Source: Agromyces sp. Soil535
Lineage (GTDB): Bacteria; Actinomycetota; Actinomycetes; Actinomycetales; Microbacteriaceae
Length of the DNA: 64,000 bases
Reading direction: 5' to 3'
NCBI RefSeq assembly: GCF_001428255.1
Contig: NZ_LMRW01000012.1
Location: forward strand, 62,555 to 126,554
Of the stretch, positions 18,297 to 30,647 are shown piece by piece. The notes under the pieces are model-generated. The model did no database searches, had not been told where the DNA came from, and was given only the letters and a program-made list of their open reading frames with translations. The translations under genes were made by a program, and so were the position numbers. Position 1 is the first letter of the stretch. Each line of letters opens with the position of its first letter.

Positions 18297-18766
18297 TGGC
18301 CGCCATCGAGGCCCGCCTCGCCGAGCTCGGCATCGAGCTGCCCGAGGTGGCCCCGCCCGTCGCCGCCTATGTCCCGGCCGTGGTGACGGGCTCGTACGTG
18401 TACACCTCCGGTCAGCTGCCGTTCGTGTCGGGCGCGCTGCCCGCCACCGGCAAGGTGGGCGACGGACACGGGCTCGTCCCCGCCGACGACGCGAAGACGT
18501 ATGCCCGCACGTGCATCCTCAACGCGCTTGCCGCCGTGCGTGCCGAGCTCGGCACGCTCGACCGGGTGACGCGCATCGTGAAGCTCGTGGGCTTCGTGGC
18601 ATCGGACCCGTCGTTCACCGGGCAGCCCGGCGTCGTCAACGGCGCCTCCGAGCTCCTCGGCGAGGTCTTCGGCGAGGCCGGGCGCCACGCGCGCTCGGCC
18701 GTCGGCGTGGCGGCGTTGCCGCTCGACGCGCCGGTCGAGATCGAACTCGTCGTGGAGTTCGCGTAG
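18296..18766 (+). CDS. RidA family enamine/imine deaminase-like protein
   Basis: 156 residues. Family marks: SYVYTSGQLPFVSG near residue 40, ARTCILNALAAVRAELG, VKLVGFVASDPSF, and LPLDAPVEIELVVEFA at the C-terminus. The last contains the E-x-E/V region of the trimer active site. The arginine that binds carboxylates in true RidA (usually R105) is not obvious; HARSAVGVAALPL carries an R that could serve. RidA proteins hydrolyse reactive enamines made by PLP enzymes. It is coupled to the small upstream gene and ends at a strong hairpin. Confidence 0.88.
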   Translation: MAAIEARLAELGIELPEVAPPVAAYVPAVVTGSYVYTSGQLPFVSGALPATGKVGDGHGLVPADDAKTYARTCILNALAAVRAELGTLDRVTRIVKLVGFVASDPSFTGQPGVVNGASELLGEVFGEAGRHARSAVGVAALPLDAPVEIELVVEFA

Positions 18767-18785
18767 CCGAAGCTGGCAGACGAAT

Positions 18786-18828
18786 GACGGATGCCGCGGC
18801 GGGATCGCTCCCGGCCGCGGCATCCGTC
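18786..18828. terminator. Bidirectional terminator hairpin between ridA-like gene and acs
   Basis: Arms GACGGATGCCGCGGC (18786-18800) and GCCGCGGCATCCGTC (18814-18828) match perfectly. The loop itself contains GGGA/TCCC pairing. It sits exactly between two convergent genes. No T-run, as is usual for high-GC actinobacterial terminators. Confidence 0.75.
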
Positions 18829-18850
18829 GTTCCTGCTTCGTGAGCCCTCG

Positions 18851-20806
<1,956 letters not shown>

Positions 20807-21005
20807 GGTTCTCCGGTCGCTCCTTCGCGATTTCCTGCATCGGTTGGGTCGCCTGCCCCACCCAGCACACTACCTCCCGGTCGCGCGCACCTCGTAACGG
20901 GTCGGTCACGCTGAGTCGCATGCTCTTCCGAGCGGCCGTGAGAGCGGTTACTGTGCCTTTGCGCAGAGAAATCTGTGTGTCCGCACAAATGAGGACAAAA
21001 AATGC

Positions 21006-21033
21006 TTGCGCATCCTTCTGCAGGCCATACACT
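21006..21033 (+). promoter_or_regulatory. Candidate promoter of 6C RNA
   Basis: TTGCGC (21006-21011) and TACACT (21028-21033) are separated by 16 bases and lie in an unusually AT-rich patch, placing a transcript start near 21040. Assigned by eye. Confidence 0.5.
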
Positions 21034-21039
21034 GGGTAC

Positions 21040-21211
21040 CGCCCGAACACTCGTTTCGAGGCCTGCAGCGCTCGTGATTCCCCCCAATCCTTGCGCTGCC
21101 GAGGCGGCACCTGTTCCCCCCAATGGGTGCCGCCCCCTTACGTTAAGGGCGCTGATTCGATAGGGCGTCCTGGGCGAGTCCTCCTCCACAACGGTGTGGG
21201 GGAGGCTCTTT
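21040..21211 (+). ncRNA. 6C small RNA (boundaries approximate)
   Basis: Two neighbouring hairpins each carry exactly six cytosines in the loop, the hallmark of the actinobacterial 6C RNA family. The first is CAGCGC...GATT-CCCCCC-AATC...GCGCTG (C6 at 21080-21085). The second is GGCGGCAC...CCCCCC...GTGCCGCC (C6 at 21116-21121). A small CCCTTA/TAAGGG hairpin follows, then a terminator at 21176-21211. In mycobacteria the 6C RNA (B11) also lies beside the ssd/tad locus, so the position upstream of tadA supports the call. 6C RNAs are thought to pair with G-rich mRNA segments through the C loops. Confidence 0.88.
21176..21211 (+). terminator. Intrinsic terminator of 6C RNA
   Basis: Stem built from GAGTCCTCCTCCACA and TGTGGGGGAGGCTC around ACGG, with two mismatches, followed by TTT. 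One of the few hairpins in this window with a T-run. Confidence 0.7.
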
Positions 21212-21268
21212 GCCCATCATGCGCCGAGCGGATGTCCCGCGGCTCCCTGTGCTGCCTACGGTCGTCGC

Positions 21269-22402
21269 ATGACCATCCCATTCGTCGCGACCCCGTCGTG
21301 GCAGCGGCCGTCGCGCGCCGCGGCGCCCTCGCGCCCGACCGCGATCGTCGCGGCATCCACCGCTCAGGAGGTGCTGCCGTACCCCGGCGAGGCGATCCCG
21401 AACGAGGCGCCGTCGCCAGTGCCGAGTGGGCCCGCAGCGCCCGCGACCGCCGCACCGCCCGCGACCGCCGCACCGCCCACAGCGGACCTCTCGCTGCTCG
21501 GCCCGCTCGCGCCGTTCGCGGCATCCGGTCCGGTGACCGACCTCTTCGTCAACGGCGCACGGGGTCTCTGGATCGACCGGGGCGCCGGGCCCGAGCACGA
21601 ACCCGCTTGGTCGGCCGACGAGGCTGAGGTCCGGGCGCTCGCGGTGGGACTCATCGCCCGCGGCGGGCGCCACATCGACGAGGCCACTCCCGCGGTCGAT
21701 GTCCGCCTCGGCCGCGGCATCCGCGTGCATGCGGTCCTCGCGCCCATCTCGACCGACGGCACGCTGATCTCGGTGCGCGTGCCGCGTGCGGCGGGGTTCC
21801 CCCTCGCCGCGCTGGCCCGCGCGGGCATGCTCGACGCCGCACAGGAGGCGACGCTGCGTGAGGCGGTCGCATCCCGCAGGAACCTGCTCGTGACGGGCGC
21901 CGGAGGCGCCGGCAAGACGACCCTCCTCGCCGCCCTCCTCGCAGAGGCGTCCGAGCGCGAGCGCATCGTCCTCATCGAGGACGTGGCCGAGCTCACCGTC
22001 GCCCACCCGCACGTCGTCTCGCTCGAGGCGAGGCAGGCGAACCTCGAGGGCACCGGACGACTCGGCCTCGATGCGCTCCTCAGGGAGGCGCTGCGCATGC
22101 GACCCGACCGTCTCGTCGTCGGCGAGTGCCGCGGCGCGGAGTTGCGCGAGCTGCTCGCCGCCCTCAACACCGGCCACGACGGCGGTGCGGGCACGCTGCA
22201 CGCGAACTCGCTCGCCGACGTGCCCGCCCGACTCGAGGCGCTCGGGGCCACGGCCGGCTTGGGCACCGATGCGGTGGCCAGGCAGACCGTGAGCGCGTTC
22301 GACCTCGTGCTCCACGTCGAGCGTGTCGACGGGCGCCGGCGTCTCGCCGAGATCGGGCGGTTCGAGGTGCGCGACGGTCGGCTGTGCGTGGTGGGGCTGT
22401 GA
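21269..22402 (+). CDS. tadA: Tad pilus secretion ATPase (TadA/CpaF family)
   Basis: 377 residues from the ATG at 21269. The first 75 residues are a proline/alanine-rich linker, then the ATPase core: VTDLFVNGARGLWIDRG (N-terminal domain), Walker A GAGGAGKTTLLAALLA, VLIEDVAELTV (Asp box), LRMRPDRLVVGECRGAELRE (Walker B), and GTLHANSLADVPARLEAL (His box). It powers assembly of Flp/Tad pili from the cytoplasmic face. First gene of a five-gene locus; the next start overlaps its stop (GTGA). The regulator/partitioning gene ssd, usual upstream of tadA in actinobacteria, is absent. Confidence 0.93.
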   Translation: MTIPFVATPSWQRPSRAAAPSRPTAIVAASTAQEVLPYPGEAIPNEAPSPVPSGPAAPATAAPPATAAPPTADLSLLGPLAPFAASGPVTDLFVNGARGLWIDRGAGPEHEPAWSADEAEVRALAVGLIARGGRHIDEATPAVDVRLGRGIRVHAVLAPISTDGTLISVRVPRAAGFPLAALARAGMLDAAQEATLREAVASRRNLLVTGAGGAGKTTLLAALLAEASERERIVLIEDVAELTVAHPHVVSLEARQANLEGTGRLGLDALLREALRMRPDRLVVGECRGAELRELLAALNTGHDGGAGTLHANSLADVPARLEALGATAGLGTDAVARQTVSAFDLVLHVERVDGRRRLAEIGRFEVRDGRLCVVGL

Positions 22403-23421
22403 GCCGGCGATCGCGCGATCCGGGGCACCGGCGGCCCTGGTTGCAGATTCGCGAACGGCTCGTGCGGCGACGCCCCGATCCCGCCGCGGAGGTCGACGCG
22501 ATCGCCGCACTCGCGGAACGGCTCGCCGTCCTGCTCACCGCCGGCGTGCCTGCTTCGGCGGTGTGGACGCACGCGGGTGCGGTCTCCACGTCGAGCGCGG
22601 CCCACGCGGTCCCGACCGATGACGACCTCGTCCGTGACGCGGCCGCATCGGCCGCCGCCGTGGGGCGACCGGTCTCGTCCGCCATCACCGCGGCCCGGCG
22701 AGCCGCCCCCAGCTCGTCCGGCCATTGGGCCGTCGTGGCTGCGGCGTGGGAGGTCGCCTCCGCTTCGGGCGCCCCGCTCGCAACGAGTCTCCGCGAGCTC
22801 GGTTCCGCGCTCCGCGATGAGGCGCAGCTTCGACGCGAGGTGCGGAGCGCGCTCGCGGGGCCGATCGCAAGCGCCCGGCTGGTCCTCGCACTGCCGTTCA
22901 TCGCCGTGCTGTTCGGTGCGGTGCTCGGCTTCGACACCTTCTCCGTGCTCATCGGCAACCCCATCGGCCTCGCGTGCGTGGTGGCGGGCGCCGGCCTCCT
23001 CTGGGCGGGCCGACAGTGGAGCAGGTCGCTGACCGAACGAGCGACGCGATCGGATGCCGATGAGGGGCTCGAACTCGAGCTCCTCGCGATCGCCATGTCC
23101 GGTGGCGCCTCCGTCGAACGTGCGCGCCGACTGGTCTGCACTGCGCTCGAGCAGAACGGGGCGGGAGCGTCCGACGGTCGCGCCTCCGGCGAGGTGATCG
23201 AGATGGCCGCCCGTGCGGGTGCCCCGGTCGCCGAGCTCCTCCGCGCGGAGGCCGCCCGGTTGCGGCGGCTCGCCCGAGCCGAGGGCGCCGCCCGAGCTGC
23301 GGCGCTCGGGGTGCGGCTCATGCTGCCGCTCGGCGCCTGCGTGCTCCCGGCGTTCGTGCTGCTCGGCGTCGTGCCGCTGCTCGTCTCCGTCGTCTCGGCC
23401 ACCCTCGGCGGTGCCGTATGA
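22399..23421 (+). CDS. Tad platform protein (TadB/TadC, type II secretion F domains)
   Basis: 340 residues from a GTG. Membrane helices: LVLALPFIAVLFGAVLGF, GLACVVAGAGLLWAG and a C-terminal LMLPLGACVLPAFVLLGVVP. Two helical GspF-like segments (LAERLAVLLTAGVPASAVW and LELLAIAMSGGASVERARRL) suggest that the separate TadB and TadC of other bacteria are joined or reduced to one chain here. It would form the inner-membrane platform for the ATPase TadA. No other TadB/C gene is present in the locus. Confidence 0.85.
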   Translation: MSRRSRDPGHRRPWLQIRERLVRRRPDPAAEVDAIAALAERLAVLLTAGVPASAVWTHAGAVSTSSAAHAVPTDDDLVRDAAASAAAVGRPVSSAITAARRAAPSSSGHWAVVAAAWEVASASGAPLATSLRELGSALRDEAQLRREVRSALAGPIASARLVLALPFIAVLFGAVLGFDTFSVLIGNPIGLACVVAGAGLLWAGRQWSRSLTERATRSDADEGLELELLAIAMSGGASVERARRLVCTALEQNGAGASDGRASGEVIEMAARAGAPVAELLRAEAARLRRLARAEGAARAAALGVRLMLPLGACVLPAFVLLGVVPLLVSVVSATLGGAV

Positions 23422-23482
23422 CGCCACCCGACTCGTGCCGCCCACCCGCCGGTCCGCCGGCGCAACAGGAAGGAACACCACC

Positions 23483-23764
23483 ATGCAGCTCCATGCCATC
23501 GACGTGCCGCCGCGCGTCGACCCAGCCCACAGGCCCGACGCGGACGACGACGGTCCTCGACCGTCGGCTCGCCAGGCGGCGGCGCGGCGACTCCGGCGCG
23601 TGTGGCGACGCGTCGCCGGAGAGCGCGGCGCCGCCACCGCCGAGTACGCCGTCGCCACGATGGCGGCGGTCGGTTTCGCGGGCCTCCTCGTCATCATCCT
23701 GCGCGGCGACGAGGTGCGCGGAATCCTCACCGACCTCGTGCGGAATGCGCTCACGGTGGGATGA
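23483..23764 (+). CDS. DUF4244 Flp-like pilin
   Basis: 93 residues; AGGAAGGAACACCACC precedes the ATG. After a basic leader (about 45 residues, ending RRVAGERGAATAEYAVATMA) comes one hydrophobic helix (AAVGFAGLLVIILR). G-A-A-T-A-E-Y-A is the prepilin cleavage/E5-like motif of actinobacterial Flp pilins, with cleavage expected before the hydrophobic segment. The short C-terminus (GDEVRGILTDLVRNALTVG) is family-typical. It is the probable major pilin of this locus. No prepilin peptidase gene is seen nearby. Confidence 0.88.
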   Translation: MQLHAIDVPPRVDPAHRPDADDDGPRPSARQAAARRLRRVWRRVAGERGAATAEYAVATMAAVGFAGLLVIILRGDEVRGILTDLVRNALTVG

Positions 23765-24089
23765 CCGGGATCGGGGCAGCGTGACGGCCGAGTTCGCCGT
23801 CGCGCTGCCCGCGATCGCGCTCGTGCTCGCCGCGTGCCTCGCGTCCGTCCAGCTCGTCGCAGAGCACGTGCGCCTCACGGATGCCGCCGCCGACGCCGCC
23901 CGCGCGCTGGGCCGCGGCGAGTCCACCGCCGAAGCCGACGCGATCGCCGATCGTGTCTCGGGCGGTGCCTCGCTCGCCGTCGTCGAGGACGGGCTGTTCG
24001 TGTGCGCCACGCTGCGGGCGCCCGGGCAGGGACTCCTGGCGGCGATCGAGCTGCAGGCCGAATCGTGCGCGGTCGCGGGCGGGCACTGA
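23745..24089 (+). CDS. TadE-like pseudopilin
   Basis: 114 residues from the ATG at 23745, overlapping the pilin gene by 20 bases; a GTG at 23781 is an alternative. The N-terminus RDRGSVTAEFAVALPAIALV is the TadE signature (prepilin-like glycine, then T-A-E-F and a hydrophobic helix). The rest is a small extracytoplasmic domain with two cysteines (LFVCATL and ESCAVAG) that could form a disulfide. Minor pilin or assembly component of the Tad pilus. Confidence 0.85.
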   Translation: MRSRWDDRDRGSVTAEFAVALPAIALVLAACLASVQLVAEHVRLTDAAADAARALGRGESTAEADAIADRVSGGASLAVVEDGLFVCATLRAPGQGLLAAIELQAESCAVAGGH

Positions 24090-24499
24090 TGGCCCGCACG
24101 CCGACCTCCCGCCGAGCACCAGCGGCCGCCCGGGTCCGGCGGCCCGGGCGCGTGCTCGGCGACGGGGATCGGGGTGCGGCATCCGTGCTCGCCGTCGGCA
24201 TCGTGGGTGCGGTCGTTGCGCTCACCGCGATGGTCGTTCCGATCGCCACGACGTTCGTCGCTTCCCAGCGCGCAGCGAACGCCGCGGATGCTGCGGCACT
24301 CGCCGCCGCCGACGCGATCTCGGGCCTCGTGCCAGGTGTCGCCTGCGAGCTCGCCCGTCAGGTCGCAGGGCGAAACGGCGCGGCCCTGACGTCATGTCAG
24401 ACGGATGGCGCGGTGGTCACGGTCGGCGTGGTGGTGTCGTCGCTGGGGATGGACCTCGGCGCCAGGGCTCGAGCCGGACCACCCGGCTACGCGGGGTGA
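24089..24499 (+). CDS. TadE/G-like protein, Rv3654c family
   Basis: 136 residues, start overlapping the previous stop by one base (TGATG). GDRGAASVLAVGIVGAVVAL forms an N-terminal prepilin-like helix. Then comes QRAANAADAAALAAADAISG, the alanine-rich A-A-D-A-A-A-L pattern of Rv3654c/TadG-like proteins. Two cysteines (GVACELA, LTSCQTD) may pair outside the cell. Last gene of the tad locus; it converges on the ACP gene at 24542. Confidence 0.85.
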   Translation: MARTPTSRRAPAAARVRRPGRVLGDGDRGAASVLAVGIVGAVVALTAMVVPIATTFVASQRAANAADAAALAAADAISGLVPGVACELARQVAGRNGAALTSCQTDGAVVTVGVVVSSLGMDLGARARAGPPGYAG

Positions 24500-24541
24500 A
24501 CCCAGCGCCGGGGCCGCGCAGGCACCGCGAGCGGGAGCGGC

Positions 24542-24784
24542 TCAGCCGTAGGCGGCGACATAGTCGACGAGGCTCTGCACCGTCGTCAGCCCGGCGTAGT
24601 CGTCCTCGGGGGTGTTCACCCCGGTCGACTCTGCGACCACCTCGAGCAGGCGCAGGAAGTCGAGGGAGTCGAGTTCGAGGTCCTGGCGCAGGCGGGCCGC
24701 ACCGTCGAGCCCCTCGGTCTCGACATCGGGCGCCACTTCGCCGATCGCCGCCAGTACGGCCGCGCGGGCATCCTGCTCGTTCAT
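24542..24784 (-). CDS. Acyl carrier protein in a 2-oxo acid dehydrogenase operon
   Basis: 80 residues, ATG overlapping the stop of the E2 gene (ATGA). The ACP fold is evident: RQDLELDSLDFLRLLEVV with Ser40 as the phosphopantetheine site, and helix III TVQSLVDYVAAYG. It is the last gene of an operon acyl-CoA synthetase/E1-alpha/E1-beta/E2/ACP. No fatty acid synthase gene is near, so it is unlikely to be the housekeeping ACP. Its coupling to the dehydrogenase suggests it accepts acyl groups made by, or delivered to, that complex. Confidence 0.9.
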   Translation of the reverse strand: MNEQDARAAVLAAIGEVAPDVETEGLDGAARLRQDLELDSLDFLRLLEVVAESTGVNTPEDDYAGLTTVQSLVDYVAAYG

Positions 24785-26265
24785 AGGTCCTCCGGCTTCT
24801 GCAGCAACTCGTCGACGCGCGCGAGAAATCGCCCACCGCGCAGCCCGTCGCTGGCGCGGTGATCCGCGGACAGCGTGGCGGTGACCACGGGGCGCACCCC
24901 GAGCATCCCGTCCTGGGCCCACGGCCGCTCGACGACGCGGCCGAAGCCGACCAGGGCGACCTGTGGCGGGTAGATCACGCCGAAGACCGCCTCGGCACCC
25001 AGCTCGCCGAGGTTCGTCACCGTGATCGTCGGATCGGCCATCTCCGCGCGCTGCAGGCGTCCGCCTCGTGCGCGCGCGACGAGGTCGCGCAGCCGCGCCA
25101 TCAACTCGTCGGAGGTCAGGGTGTCCGCGTCGTGGATCGCGGGCGCGACGAGGCCGCCCCCTCGGAGCGCGACGGCGACACCGAGGTGCACGGCCGTGCT
25201 CTGCTGGAACACCCCGTCGACGAAGAACCCGTTGAGGCCCGGCACGTCCTTCGCGGCCCGCGCCGACGCTGCGAGGAGCAGCGCAGCGGGAACGAGTCGC
25301 GATGAGATCGGCCGATCGGCGTTCGCCTGCTGCATCCAGGCGACGGCGGAGCTCAGGTCGATCGTCGTGCTGAGGTAGTAGTGCGGGATCTCCCGCTTCG
25401 AGCGGGCCATGAGCGAGCCGATGGCCCTCCGCAGGCCTGCGACGCGCTCCGCCGCCTCTGACGTCGCGGTGCCGCCGGGACGGGATTCGACCGGCGCGCG
25501 CGTGGCGGGCGCAGCGGCGACGGCTTCGGCCTGCACGGACTCGACCCCGACCGACGCCGCGCCCACCTCGGGCGCCGGCCCGCGTGCGGCCGCCTCCCGC
25601 CGGAGGTCGGCCTCGGTGACGGCGCCTCCCGGGCCGGTGCCGCTGACGCTCGCGAGATCCACGCCGAGCTCAGCGGCGAGCCGCCGAGCCCGCGGAGACG
25701 AACGGACCCGGCCCTCGGGCCCGTGGCCGGGTACGGCAGACGGCGCTGCGCGTTGGGCGGCCGCCGCCTCGACGTCGGCTCGCGTGATCGCCCCGTGCTT
25801 CCCGGTTCCGTGGAGCCGATCGACGTCGACGCCGAATTGGTGCGCGAGATGCCGGATCGGAGGGGTGAGGGGCGCCGACGGCTCTGGTGCCTCCGCCGGC
25901 TTCGGCGCGGGCACCGGGGCGACCCGCTCGGCCGCAGGCGTCGGCGGTGCGGTCGGCGCGGGTGCCGGAGGGGGCGTCGGGCGAGACGGGGCGCCTGCAG
26001 CAGGGGGCCCGGCGGCCACGACGTCGGCGGGCGTGCCCGTGATGCGCGCGATCGGGGTGCCAACGGGCACGGTCACGCCGAGGTCGACGAGGTACTCGGC
26101 GACGACGCCCTCCTCGAACGATTCGACCTCCATGACGGTCTTCTCGGTGTCGACCGCGGCGAGGATGTCGCCGCGGTGCACGTAGTCGCCGGGCTTCACG
26201 AGCCACTCGATCACCTTGCCCCGCTCCATGTCGGCGCCGAGCGAGGGCATCCGGAATTCACCCAC
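24781..26265 (-). CDS. Dihydrolipoamide acyltransferase (E2) with two E3-binding-type domains
   Basis: 494 residues from a GTG at 26265 that overlaps the E1-beta stop; an ATG five codons in is an alternative. One lipoyl domain ([10 protein letters not shown] ... [11 protein letters not shown], lipoylated Lys42). A proline/alanine linker and two successive peripheral-subunit-binding domains follow (about 134-167, [20 protein letters not shown]; about 187-225, [20 protein letters not shown]), then the catalytic core ending [17 protein letters not shown] (D-H-R-x-x-D-G). It moves the acyl group from lipoamide to CoA, or perhaps here to another acceptor. Most bacterial E2 chains have a single binding domain. 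No E3 gene is in this operon. Confidence 0.92.
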   Translation of the reverse strand: MGEFRMPSLGADMERGKVIEWLVKPGDYVHRGDILAAVDTEKTVMEVESFEEGVVAEYLVDLGVTVPVGTPIARITGTPADVVAAGPPAAGAPSRPTPPPAPAPTAPPTPAAERVAPVPAPKPAEAPEPSAPLTPPIRHLAHQFGVDVDRLHGTGKHGAITRADVEAAAAQRAAPSAVPGHGPEGRVRSSPRARRLAAELGVDLASVSGTGPGGAVTEADLRREAAARGPAPEVGAASVGVESVQAEAVAAAPATRAPVESRPGGTATSEAAERVAGLRRAIGSLMARSKREIPHYYLSTTIDLSSAVAWMQQANADRPISSRLVPAALLLAASARAAKDVPGLNGFFVDGVFQQSTAVHLGVAVALRGGGLVAPAIHDADTLTSDELMARLRDLVARARGGRLQRAEMADPTITVTNLGELGAEAVFGVIYPPQVALVGFGRVVERPWAQDGMLGVRPVVTATLSADHRASDGLRGGRFLARVDELLQKPEDL

Positions 26266-27238
26266 GTGCGCCCACCGCCTCCCGGGCCGCGGCGACGATC
26301 CGCTCGACCGAGGGCAGGGCGGCCCGTTCGAGGTGCTTGGCGTACGGTACGGGGACCTCTTCGCTGCAGACGCGTGCGACGGGGGCATCCAGGTCGAAGA
26401 ACGCGTTCTCGGTGATCCGCGCGCTCAGCTCGGCGGAGATGCCGCCGCTGCGCCATCCCTCGTCGATGACGACGGCACGATGGGTCTTCTCGACCGTCGC
26501 GACGATGGCGTCGTCGTCGAGCGGGCGAAGCGTGCGAAGGTCGAGCACCTCCGCGTCGATGTCGTCGTTCGCGAGGGCTTCCGCAGCCTCGAGCACCGTC
26601 GGCAGCGTCCCGCCGTAGGTGATGAGCGACACATCCGCCCCGGCGCGGCGCACGGCGGCGGTGTCGGTGTCGACGGCGCCGGCATCGTCGGCGAGCTCGC
26701 CGGCGACGTTGTAGAGCGAGCCGTGCTCGAAGATGAGCACGGGGTCGGGGTCCTCCAGCGCCGTCCACAGCATGCCACGCGCATCCTCGAGGGTCGCGGG
26801 GGCGAGCACGCGCAGGCCCGGGATGTGCGCGATCCAGCCCTCGAGGCTGTGCGAGTGCTGCGCGGCGAGCTGGCGTCCGCCGCCCGTCGTCATGCGGATC
26901 ACGATGGGCACGTTGAACTGGCCGCCCGACATGTGCAGGAGGGTCGCGGCGTTGTTCACGATCTGGTCGAGGGCGAGCAGGCTGAAGTTGACCGTCATGA
27001 TCTCGACGATCGGCCGCATGCCGCCGAGCGCGGCGCCGATGCCCGCGCCCACGAACCCGGCCTCGGACAGCGGCGTGTCCCGGATGCGCCTCGGCCCGAA
27101 CTCTTCGAGCAGTCCGAGGCTCACGGCGAATCCGCCACCGTACCGCCCCACGTCCTCGCCCATGAGGAACACCCGTTCGTCGCGCTGCATCGCGTCGCGG
27201 ATCGCGGCCCGGATCGCTTCGCGGTACGTCGTCTTCAT
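26258..27238 (-). CDS. 2-oxo acid dehydrogenase E1 component, beta subunit
   Basis: 326 residues, the usual length for PdhB/AcoB. Motifs: [79 protein letters not shown] and HGSLYN. The glutamate in GEDVG and the tyrosine region help bind ThDP at the alpha/beta interface. The start overlaps the E1-alpha stop (ATGA). With the alpha subunit it decarboxylates pyruvate or a related 2-oxo acid and acylates E2 lipoamide. Micrococcales generally use a homodimeric AceE for central pyruvate oxidation, so this is likely an accessory complex. Confidence 0.93.
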   Translation of the reverse strand: MKTTYREAIRAAIRDAMQRDERVFLMGEDVGRYGGGFAVSLGLLEEFGPRRIRDTPLSEAGFVGAGIGAALGGMRPIVEIMTVNFSLLALDQIVNNAATLLHMSGGQFNVPIVIRMTTGGGRQLAAQHSHSLEGWIAHIPGLRVLAPATLEDARGMLWTALEDPDPVLIFEHGSLYNVAGELADDAGAVDTDTAAVRRAGADVSLITYGGTLPTVLEAAEALANDDIDAEVLDLRTLRPLDDDAIVATVEKTHRAVVIDEGWRSGGISAELSARITENAFFDLDAPVARVCSEEVPVPYAKHLERAALPSVERIVAAAREAVGARG

Positions 27239-28232
27239 CGCGGTGACCGCTCGCTGTACACGAACCGCGTGAGTTCCTCGACCGGCTCGAGCGTGCCTGC
27301 CTCCGCGAAGGCGACAGCGTCCCGGACCTCGGCGGCGACCTCCTGCTCGAGCGCCTCCCACTGGTCGCTCGAGAGGGCTCCGGATGCCTCGAGGGCGCTG
27401 CGCAACAGCACGATGGGGTCGCGCTTCATCCACCGCTCGACCTCGGCCTTCTCCCGGTATCGCTCCGGGTCGAACATCGAGTGGGCCCGGAAGCGGTACG
27501 TGCGCAGCTCGAGGAAGTGCGGGCCCCCACCGCCGCGCACGGCGTCGACGGCGCGGCGCGCGGCCTCCTCGACGGCGAGCACGTCCATGCCGTCCACCGC
27601 CCACGCCGAGACCTCGTAGACGGCCGCCTTGAGTGCGATGTCGGTCTGGGACTCCGACCGCTCGAGGGCGGTGCCCATGGCGTAGAGGTTGTTCTCGCAG
27701 CAGAACAGCACGGGCAGGTCCCAGAGCGCGGCCAGGTTGAGGCTCTCATGGAACTCGCCCTCCGCGACGGCGCCCTCCCCGAAGAAGCACACGGTCACCC
27801 GGTGGCGGCCGGCCATCTTGTCGGCGAGCGCCAGCCCGACCGCGAGCGGCAGGCCGCCCGCGACGATGGCGTTGCCGCCGTAGAAGCGCGTGCCGGCGTC
27901 GAAGAGGTGCATCGACCCGCCGCGACCACGGCAGCATCCCTCGGCGTGCCCGTACATCTCGGCCATGATGGCGGTCGCCGGGACGCCGCGGAGCAATGCG
28001 TGCCCGTGCTCGCGATAGGTGGCGACCACCGCATCATCGGCCGCGAGCACCGACATGACCCCGGCGGCGACCGCCTCCTCGCCGATGTAGACGTGCAGGA
28101 ACCCGCGGATCTTCGACGCGCTGTACAGCTCGACGCATTCCTCCTCGAGGCGCCGCACCCGCAGCATCTGGCGGAGGAGTCCCCGCACGTGCTCGGGATC
28201 TGCCGCAATCGCCTGTGCCGTCTCGTCCTCGG

Positions 28233-28236
<4 letters not shown>
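27235..28236 (-). CDS. 2-oxo acid dehydrogenase E1 component, alpha subunit
   Basis: 333 residues; GTG overlapping the upstream stop (GTGA). The ThDP-binding motif begins [15 protein letters not shown] (G-E-G in place of G-D-G) and ends CCENN, residues 153-183. Also [42 protein letters not shown] and [17 protein letters not shown], and the [11 protein letters not shown] phosphorylation-loop region. Closest in pattern to PdhA/AcoA. It forms the heterotetramer with the beta subunit at 26258. The actual 2-oxo acid (pyruvate, acetoin or other) cannot be read off. Confidence 0.93.
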
Positions 28237-30035
<1,799 letters not shown>

Positions 30036-30209
30036 GATGACCCAGAGCCTAGGCCGGACGAGGCTGCATGCCGTGGGCCGTTCGTCCCGTGGCTCCCTCG
30101 ATCGGGTGGCGCCGACGCATGCCGGGTCGACGACCGGCGCCTGTTGGTGCAGCCGGCCGGGACCGCTCGGGCGGGACGAACGGTGACGAACCGCCGCGGC
30201 CCGACGCGA

Positions 30210-30446
30210 TCAGTCGAAGACGGTCTCGACGAAGCGGTATTCGACGGCCGTGGGGCGGTCGTCGTCGTCCGCGCTGAACTCGAGGCCGGCGCCCCGCGTG
30301 TAGATGTAGTGCTTGCCCTTGTCGGCGCTGAGCTCGAGCCGCGGCCGAGGATCACCGCTCTCGAGGAAGGCGGTCGCGACCGTCTTCCCCTCGAGCGGAC
30401 CGTCGATCAGTTTCGCCGTGTACGAGCTCGCGGAAGAGGTATCCAT
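30210..30446 (-). CDS. Conserved hypothetical protein, 78 residues
   Basis: The ATG at 30446 follows a good GGAGGAGAA ribosome site; a longer frame to 30626 lacks one and reads like noise. The sequence (TAKLIDGPLEGKTVATAFLE, PRPRLELSADKGKHYIYTRG, FSADDDDRPTAVEYRFVET) is beta-strand-rich, acidic and soluble, with no cysteines or membrane segment. It is divergent from topA. I recognise no function. Confidence 0.7.
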   Translation of the reverse strand: MDTSSASSYTAKLIDGPLEGKTVATAFLESGDPRPRLELSADKGKHYIYTRGAGLEFSADDDDRPTAVEYRFVETVFD

Positions 30447-30529
30447 GCCGCCAATTCTCCTCCGCGCCCCGCGAACTGCAAGGGACTTCCGGCCCCGCCC
30501 GACCCCCATTTCGCGTGGCCGAGTGGGTG

Positions 30530-30544
30530 CACTCACGGTGAGTG
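30530..30544. promoter_or_regulatory. 15-bp palindrome upstream of topA
   Basis: CACTCAC-G-GTGAGTG, a perfect palindrome around a central G, in the 200-bp divergent gap. Candidate regulator site. It stands 8 bases before a larger inverted repeat. Confidence 0.45.
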
Positions 30545-30551
30545 TGTGTAT

Positions 30552-30591
30552 GGTGTGCCTGTCGGCGGTCCGATCCGCCGATCGGCACACC
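30552..30591. promoter_or_regulatory. 40-bp inverted repeat in the topA leader
   Basis: GGTGTGCC-TGT-CGGCGG, a 6-base loop, then CCGCCG-ATC-GGCACACC. Fourteen of 17 arm positions pair, the only breaks being the opposed TGT and ATC triplets. It ends 56 bases before the topA GTG. It could form a leader RNA hairpin or a DNA cruciform. No gene overlaps it. Confidence 0.55.
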
Positions 30592-30647
30592 GCTCGGGGG
30601 CGCGGCTCGGATATGCGTTCTCCCAATCACGGAACAAGAGGAGTCTG

